This document shows, piece by piece, positions 59,117-64,000 of a DNA stretch of 64,000 nt. The translations under genes and the position numbers were made by a program. Numbering within the stretch: the stretch's first letter is position 1; every line of letters starts with the position of its first letter. Source of the DNA: Nonlabens dokdonensis DSW-6 (GTDB taxonomy: Bacteria; Bacteroidota; Bacteroidia; Flavobacteriales; Flavobacteriaceae); NCBI RefSeq assembly GCF_000332115.1, contig NC_020156.1, positions 1,860,001 to 1,924,000 of the forward strand, written 5' to 3'. The notes beneath the pieces were generated by a model. It did not search any database and was not told where the DNA came from. It worked only from the letters and a program-made list of their open reading frames with translations.

Positions 59117-59734
59117 TTAATCGTGGTTTGAGTTGGTGATTTTGTTTAATATTTTACGTCCTTGCGGAGTTACAATTCCTCTAATGTGGTAATCTAAATA
59201 CTGATCATAAAGCTCATTAACAGGGTATTTTTGAGCAGGAAATATGTTTAGGTTTTTGATGCCTTGAATACCGATGAAGTACATACGAGCGACAAAGTCA
59301 GCATCTATATTATCTCGATATAATCCTTTTTCAATGCCTCTCGTAACATTCTTCTTGATGCAATTTTCCATATGCGCATATTGCATATCGGTAATTTTTT
59401 TATGAGTATCAGGATAGTATTTTTGTAATTGATAAACAGGTGATGTGTCGTCTCCTTTCAAGTGTTCCATGACAAATTTCTTCACGGTGTAAAGCTCTTC
59501 AATGGCATTTTCATTTTCACCATCTACGATTTGATCGACACCATTGCAAATGTGAGTACACAGTTGTAAGGAGGAAACATCAACCAGTTGGTTTTTATTT
59601 TTAAAATGATTGTACAAGGTTTTCTTGCTCATTCCTAGCTTGGTAGCAATTTCATCCATTGTTACACTTTTAAAACCAAGTGTTAGAAATAAATCTAGTG
59701 ATGTTTGAATAATATGTTCCTTAATTGTAGCCAT
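59117..59734 (-). CDS. TetR-family transcriptional regulator of efflux operon
   Basis: The start at 59734 (MATIKEHIIQTSLDLFLTLG) is preferred because an upstream ATG at 59755 would overlap the -7 box at 59753-59760. The 205-aa protein has a TetR HTH (SVTMDEIATKLGMSKKTLYNHFKNKNQLV, residues about 25-55) and an all-helical ligand-binding C-terminus. It lies at the head of the tolC-adaptor-RND operon. It probably represses this operon and itself by binding the 13-bp inverted repeat at 59764-59797, and is released by an unknown ligand. Confidence 0.9.
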   Translation of the reverse strand: MATIKEHIIQTSLDLFLTLGFKSVTMDEIATKLGMSKKTLYNHFKNKNQLVDVSSLQLCTHICNGVDQIVDGENENAIEELYTVKKFVMEHLKGDDTSPVYQLQKYYPDTHKKITDMQYAHMENCIKKNVTRGIEKGLYRDNIDADFVARMYFIGIQGIKNLNIFPAQKYPVNELYDQYLDYHIRGIVTPQGRKILNKITNSNHD

Positions 59735-59752
59735 TTTGAATTTAAGATCGTG

Positions 59753-59760
59753 CAAATATA
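59753..59760 (-). promoter_or_regulatory. -7 box TATATTTG of efflux operon (minus strand)
   Basis: TATATTTG matches TAnnTTTG on the minus strand, 18 bp upstream of the tetR start at 59734. The -33 region is overlapped by the operator. Confidence 0.6.
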
Positions 59761-59763
59761 CCG

Positions 59764-59797
59764 TTAGGAAACTTTAGAAACCCATAAAGTTTCCTAA
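59764..59797. promoter_or_regulatory. TetR operator candidate, 13-bp inverted repeat
   Basis: TTAGGAAACTTTA (59764-59776), 8-nt spacer, TAAAGTTTCCTAA (59785-59797). The perfect arms overlap the promoter spacer and -33 region of the tetR-tolC-adaptor-RND operon, the expected position for autorepression. Confidence 0.75.
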
Positions 59798-59869
59798 GTT
59801 TTACAATTATTTAACAAGACAATTAATAATTCCTACAAAAAAGAAAAATGCAACAGTTATTTTTACCGC

Positions 59870-60853
59870 ATGAATACATTGAAATCCCTTAGAACTACAT
59901 TTTTAGAAGAGCTCAAATCAAAAGTTACTGCTACAGAGCCAGCTGGATTGTACGATCCAGTTCATTACATACTTGATTTAGGCGGTAAACGTTTACGCCC
60001 GTTACTGACTTTAATGAGTGCTGAAATGTATGGAGCTACTGCCAAAGATGCTATGAACGCTGCCATTGCGGTTGAGGTATTTCATAATTTTACATTACTC
60101 CACGATGATATCATGGATGCTGCAGACTTGCGACGTGGTAAGGAAACAGTGCATAAAAAGTGGGATGTCAATACTGGAATCCTTACTGGAGATGCCATGC
60201 TTATTATGGCCTACCGTCTTTTTGAAGATTATGATAAAGATAAATTTTACCAGCTTAATAAGGTCTTTTCAAGAACAGCACTTGAGGTTTGTGAAGGACA
60301 GCAGCATGATGTTGACTTTGAGACGAGAGATGATGTTAGTGTTCCAGAATATTTAAATATGATCAAGCTTAAGACATCTGTTCTTGTAGGTTGTGCTTTA
60401 CAAATGGGTGCTATTATTGCAGGAGTTGATGAAAAAGAGCAGGAACTTATATACGATTACGGAATTAATCTTGGGCTTGCATTTCAATTAATGGACGATT
60501 ATTTAGATGCCTTTGGAGACCCAGAAACTTTTGGGAAAGAAGTAGGTGGAGATATACGAGAGAATAAAAAAACCTACTTGTATTTAAAAAGTATTGAAAA
60601 TAATGATTGTGCTACAGAACTTAAAGAATGGTTTGCCCTGCACTTTGAGAACATGACTGAGGAGCAAATAGATGAGAAGAAAGAAACGGTAAAAGTTTTC
60701 TTTGAGCAAAGCGGTGGCGCAAAAGCAACTCTAGATGCTATTGAGTCATATACCCAAAAGGCCTTAAAAAATATCGAGGAATTATCTATCGCTCCAGAAA
60801 GCAAAAAGCAATTAACTGATTTCTCATTACAATTAATGGGACGTAAAAGCTAA
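59870..60853 (+). CDS. Polyprenyl diphosphate synthase
   Basis: The 327-aa all-helical isoprenyl synthase has the first aspartate-rich motif LLHDDIMDAADLRRG near residue 77 and the second QLMDDYLDAFGD near 205. It has GGKRLRPLLTLMS at the N-terminal substrate site and a FGKEVGGDIRENKKTYL loop. It adds isopentenyl diphosphate to allylic diphosphates; the product chain length (probably C30-C40, as quinone side chain) is not fixed by what I can see. It uses MEP-pathway products such as those started by the dxs encoded at 39770. Confidence 0.9.
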   Translation: MNTLKSLRTTFLEELKSKVTATEPAGLYDPVHYILDLGGKRLRPLLTLMSAEMYGATAKDAMNAAIAVEVFHNFTLLHDDIMDAADLRRGKETVHKKWDVNTGILTGDAMLIMAYRLFEDYDKDKFYQLNKVFSRTALEVCEGQQHDVDFETRDDVSVPEYLNMIKLKTSVLVGCALQMGAIIAGVDEKEQELIYDYGINLGLAFQLMDDYLDAFGDPETFGKEVGGDIRENKKTYLYLKSIENNDCATELKEWFALHFENMTEEQIDEKKETVKVFFEQSGGAKATLDAIESYTQKALKNIEELSIAPESKKQLTDFSLQLMGRKS

Positions 60854-60912
60854 AGGTATAGCTTAAAAAAAGTCTTATCATTCTCTTGTTTTGAATGTGA
60901 CGATTTCTAGTT

Positions 60913-62523
60913 TTATGGTATTAAAGCTTTTAGGTCATCAAGTGTATTTGCTTCTTCCATAGGTTTGTCTTTTCTCCAGCGTACAATACGTGGAAAACGT
61001 GTAGCGACTCCAGATTTGTGACGTTTGCTAGGAGCAATTCCTTCAAAGGCAATTTCAAAAACATGGTGCGGCGTTACAGACCGGACTGGTCCAAAACGTT
61101 CTAGAGTATTTTTTTTAATCCATGCATCGACTTTACGAAATTCGGCATCTGTGAGTCCAGAATAGGCTTTTGCAAAAGTTACCAGTTCGCCATCTTGCCA
61201 TAAACCAAATGTATAATCAGTAAATAGATTTGCTCTTCTTCCATGACCTCTCATCGCATAGGTGAGTACTGCATCTACAGAAAACGGATCTGTTTTCCAT
61301 TTCCACCAGTCACCTTTTTTGCGACCTACCAGATAAGGACTGTCTTTACGTTTAATCATCAATCCTTCTGACCGTTTTTCTCTAGCTAGATCTCGTTCCT
61401 GAGACATGTCGCCCCAAGAATTAAAACTCATGGTTTCTGATAGAAGCAAAGGCGTTTTTTCTTCTTGAGGTAAACCTTCTTCCTTTTTATTTAAGTCCAG
61501 CACAAGTTGATCTAAGATGGCTCTACGTTTTTCAAATGGCAGATCTCTTAAATCTTCTCCTTTCCATTCTAGCAAATCATAAGCGACTATGACAACGGGA
61601 ACATCTTTTAATAGCTTTTTGCCAACAGTTTTACGACCTATTCTGGTTTGAAGGTCATTAAAGTTCATAATTAATCCGTCTTTGAATGGCAAGATTTCAC
61701 CATCGATCACCGTACCATCTGGAATAGTGCTTATAAACTTTTGAAATTCTGGATATTTATCAGTAACAAGTTCTTCTCCTCTAGACCATACAAATAACTC
61801 GCCACTACGTATGATGGTTTGCGATCTTATTCCATCCCATTTATGCTCTGCACTCCATTGAGAAATATCTCCTAGCTCATCAACTTCTCCTTCTATAGCA
61901 TAAGCCAGATAAAAAGGATAGGGTTTACCACGCATAGCCACCTCATTATCTTCATAAACTAATTCTTGAAAAGTGGTGTTTTCTCCAGTCCAGCTGCCCA
62001 TCAATTTATGTGCAAGGACGTCTTTATCTATTCCAGTGGCATTTGCTAATGCTCTAGTCATTAATTTTTGGGAAACTCCTATTCTAAAACCACCTGTAAG
62101 GATTTTATTAAAAACAAATCGTTCGTAATAGTTCAATTGCAGCCAGTTATTCTGTAGATAGTCTCGTTTTTCAGATTCATCCTTTGATCTTAAATCGATA
62201 ATCTCTTTAATGATTTGTGAAAGGCTTTTATCACTGGATTCATTTGAGGTAGGTAAAATAAGAGCGATGGTTTCTGCAAGGTCGCCTACTATGTGATAGC
62301 TTTCTTCAAATAACCACATAGGAACGCCACTTATTTGAGTAGCCCATTCCCGCATGAGAGTGGTGTTTACTGGTCTTTTAGGTCTTCTATGTGATAAAAT
62401 AGCGATGGTCCATAGCTTGTCATCATCACTTGCCTTTTTAAAATAGTTGGTTAATGCAGCTACTTTAAGATTTGTTTTATTGGTGCCGTCTATGGTTCTA
62501 ATAAGTTCTGCAAACTGTTTCAT
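60913..62523 (-). CDS. ATP-dependent DNA ligase (ligase-associated repair system)
   Basis: The 536-aa ligase has the nucleotidyltransferase motif I AEHKWDGIRSQ with adenylated Lys228, the ASxxGE/DGEI motif (VIDGEILPFKDG), SEGLMIKRKDSPY and DWWKWKTDP. An N-terminal DNA-binding helical domain (about residues 1-200) is included. It seals single-strand breaks using ATP, distinct from the housekeeping NAD-dependent ligase. Its start overlaps the stop of the upstream exonuclease gene by 4 bp. The two belong to the known ligase-associated DNA damage response group. Confidence 0.93.
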   Translation of the reverse strand: MKQFAELIRTIDGTNKTNLKVAALTNYFKKASDDDKLWTIAILSHRRPKRPVNTTLMREWATQISGVPMWLFEESYHIVGDLAETIALILPTSNESSDKSLSQIIKEIIDLRSKDESEKRDYLQNNWLQLNYYERFVFNKILTGGFRIGVSQKLMTRALANATGIDKDVLAHKLMGSWTGENTTFQELVYEDNEVAMRGKPYPFYLAYAIEGEVDELGDISQWSAEHKWDGIRSQTIIRSGELFVWSRGEELVTDKYPEFQKFISTIPDGTVIDGEILPFKDGLIMNFNDLQTRIGRKTVGKKLLKDVPVVIVAYDLLEWKGEDLRDLPFEKRRAILDQLVLDLNKKEEGLPQEEKTPLLLSETMSFNSWGDMSQERDLAREKRSEGLMIKRKDSPYLVGRKKGDWWKWKTDPFSVDAVLTYAMRGHGRRANLFTDYTFGLWQDGELVTFAKAYSGLTDAEFRKVDAWIKKNTLERFGPVRSVTPHHVFEIAFEGIAPSKRHKSGVATRFPRIVRWRKDKPMEEANTLDDLKALIP

Positions 62524-63602
62524 AACGCTACACTTGACTTTGGACCTGACTCTGATGTAGTGGCTGTTTTTTCCTCATTGTCTTTTGTCGTTTCATCAGA
62601 CTCTTTTTCTTCAAGGTTTTCACCTTCGTATTGGGTTTTTTCACTGATGGCATTAAGACCTTTTTCTTCTCTTAAAAATCGAGCAAAAATCTCTTGATAA
62701 CCATGTGTTGTGATGACATTTTCACAACCTGTAGCGTCTATACTTTCTAAGAGGCCATCCCAGTCACAATGATCTGAAAGAACAAAACCTTTATCAATAG
62801 CTCTTCTACGTCGGGCACCTCTAAAAGTCATCCAGCCACTGGCACTTGCCGTTACATAAGGTACCATTTTACGCATCCACGCACTTCCATGCGCACTAGG
62901 TGGCGCAATGACTATATTACCAGCTATTTCTTCTTTGGTAGTTTCTCTAGTGATGAGATGAAAAGGAGGGAAGTCTATTTGATCTTTCAAGACCTCTGTC
63001 ATTTTAAAGACGGCGCCATGGCAATAAATCTTCATTTGTGAGGTGTTCAGATGTTTAATGATACGTTGTGCTTTACCTAGTGAGTAGGCAAAAAGAATAG
63101 AAGTCTTTTTTTCTTGGTGGTTTTGGGCACACCATAAATTAATATCTTCCATCACCTCACTTTGAGCTCTCCACTTGAAAGCAGGCAAGCCAAAAGTACA
63201 TTCTGTTATAAACGTATTGCATTTTACAGGTTCATAAACTTTAGAAATACCATCGTCTTCGGTCTTGTAGTCGCCAGTAAATACCCAAACTTCTCCCTTG
63301 TGCTCTACACGTATTTGAGAAGAGCCAGGAATATGCCCTGCTGGATGAAATGAGAATTTTACATTATTAATAGAAAAAGAGTCGTTGTATCTAACGCCGC
63401 TCACATTTATATCTCCTAACCGGTGACTGATAATAGGTACATTATCATGATGAGTTATGTATTTTTTATGACCCCATCGAGAATGGTCTGCATGACCGTG
63501 TGTTATTAGTGCTTTAGAAACAGGTTGCCATGGATCTAGATAAACTCCTGCTGGTTTGCAGTAAATACCTTTCTTTGTAAATTGAAGTAGTGAATCACTC
63601 AT
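62520..63602 (-). CDS. Ligase-associated DNA exonuclease (metallo-beta-lactamase fold)
   Basis: The 360-aa protein has the MBL motif THGHADHSRWG near residues 34-44, with further ligands in FTGDYKTED and SDHCDWDGLL, and a beta-CASP-like region of the SNM1/CPSF type. An acidic Glu/Lys-rich tail (residues about 325-360) is unusual. It is predicted to trim DNA ends in cooperation with the ligase encoded just downstream (4-bp overlap). The helicase and PdeM endonuclease genes that often complete this group are not in the visible window. Confidence 0.9.
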   Translation of the reverse strand: MSDSLLQFTKKGIYCKPAGVYLDPWQPVSKALITHGHADHSRWGHKKYITHHDNVPIISHRLGDINVSGVRYNDSFSINNVKFSFHPAGHIPGSSQIRVEHKGEVWVFTGDYKTEDDGISKVYEPVKCNTFITECTFGLPAFKWRAQSEVMEDINLWCAQNHQEKKTSILFAYSLGKAQRIIKHLNTSQMKIYCHGAVFKMTEVLKDQIDFPPFHLITRETTKEEIAGNIVIAPPSAHGSAWMRKMVPYVTASASGWMTFRGARRRRAIDKGFVLSDHCDWDGLLESIDATGCENVITTHGYQEIFARFLREEKGLNAISEKTQYEGENLEEKESDETTKDNEEKTATTSESGPKSSVAL

Positions 63603-63679
63603 GACCTAAAATTAAAGGACATGTGTTTAAAAGTAGATTAGATTAAGAGAAGTTTACCATTCTACAATTGATTAGATTT

Positions 63680-64000
63680 CTAATCAGTAGTTGGAATACT
63701 GTCATTTTTTTGGGCTTCTAGATCTGCTTTTAAAATCTCTAAAAGAGTTTTATTAGGTTGATCAAATTCATTGATTTTCCAATTTATTTGTAGCACTAAT
63801 TCATCTAAAGCTAAGATAATGTCATTATATTTTTTCTCTATTTCTGCCGACTCTTTAATACGGTAACCTAAATATGATTTGTAGATGTGTAATCTAGTTT
63901 TTAAAACTATTAACCTTGAAATGATCGCTTGATCTACAAAATCATCAATAGGATTTTCTAGCATGTCATTCACATGGTCTATCAACTTGTTAGTCGCTGG
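63680..64000 (-). CDS. Hypothetical helical protein, partial at right edge
   Basis: The minus-strand frame is open to base 64000, so the true start is probably beyond the window. The visible 101+ residues form an all-helical, charged protein (NDMLENPIDDFVDQAIISRLIVLKTRLHIYKSY ...) with no signal peptide or recognised domain. An internal TTG at 63985 is an alternative start but less likely. Whether it belongs to the ligase-associated operon cannot be told from this fragment; the gap to the exonuclease is 77 bp. Confidence 0.5.
   Translation of the reverse strand, partial: PATNKLIDHVNDMLENPIDDFVDQAIISRLIVLKTRLHIYKSYLGYRIKESAEIEKKYNDIILALDELVLQINWKINEFDQPNKTLLEILKADLEAQKNDSIPTTD

Overview
The window looks like chromosomal DNA of a low-GC marine-type member of the Flavobacteriaceae (Bacteroidota). 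The evidence is TTTG-N19-TAnnTTTG promoters, type IX secretion C-termini, several TonB-dependent receptors, SxxCxxD/E-type lipoproteins, DUF2723, ligase-associated exonuclease/ligase genes and the flavobacterial rimP-nusA-infB arrangement. The perfect palindrome GCTTTCGCGAAAGC occurs 14 times. I associate such repeats with Nonlabens/Dokdonia-like genomes, but the genus is not proven here.

Layout. 1-2700: 5' part of a DUF2723 membrane protein, running off the left edge. 2881-2993: tRNA-Gln(TTG) with a textbook promoter. 2982-9632: a 6.6 kb AT-rich integrated island bounded by a 13-bp direct repeat of the tRNA 3' end. It carries a tyrosine integrase, an AlpA/Xis-like HTH protein, a DUF3987-type ATPase, a zinc-finger/TOPRIM primase-like protein and several unrecognised small genes. 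It has no relaxase, capsid or packaging gene that I can see, so it resembles a minimal satellite-like or mobilisable element. It has its own repeat vocabulary (paired GTAAGAAC arm sites, TTGCAATT octamers, GGAATTAT palindromes, GATAC-type repeats) and lacks the host palindrome.

9.7-23.6 kb: universal stress protein; the rimP-nusA-infB operon behind a promoter and attenuator-like hairpin; yraN and an LD-carboxypeptidase; a DUF1800/DUF1501 secreted pair; a fibrinogen-domain protein; metG. 23.6-37.6 kb: envelope and secreted proteins (outer membrane barrel, SH3b protein, TolB-like propeller lipoprotein, M28-PDZ peptidase, PKD/T9SS type B protein), pirin, a TPP riboswitch controlling a TonB-dependent receptor, a degenerate Rieske-like lipoprotein, greA and a HIT protein. 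37.6-47.2 kb: tadA, a TonB_C-like gene split by an in-frame stop, dxs, a giant propeller protein with T9SS type A tail, dgt and a right-handed beta-helix lipoprotein.

47.3-64 kb: a large TonB-dependent receptor next to the beta-helix lipoprotein; a PiT phosphate transporter with PhoU-like tail; a 458-bp intergenic region containing a strongly foldable three-way-junction element; the tetR-tolC-adaptor-RND efflux operon with a 13-bp inverted-repeat operator; a polyprenyl diphosphate synthase; the ATP-dependent ligase and ligase-associated exonuclease pair; and a partial gene at the right edge.

The observations I rate highest are the 14-copy palindrome, which also sits inside conserved genes in all three frames (as AFAKA, FRES or LSRK); the tRNA-Gln island with its arm sites and origin-like repeats; the uncharacterised three-way-junction RNA candidate at 52658-52735; and the nonsense-split TonB_C gene.
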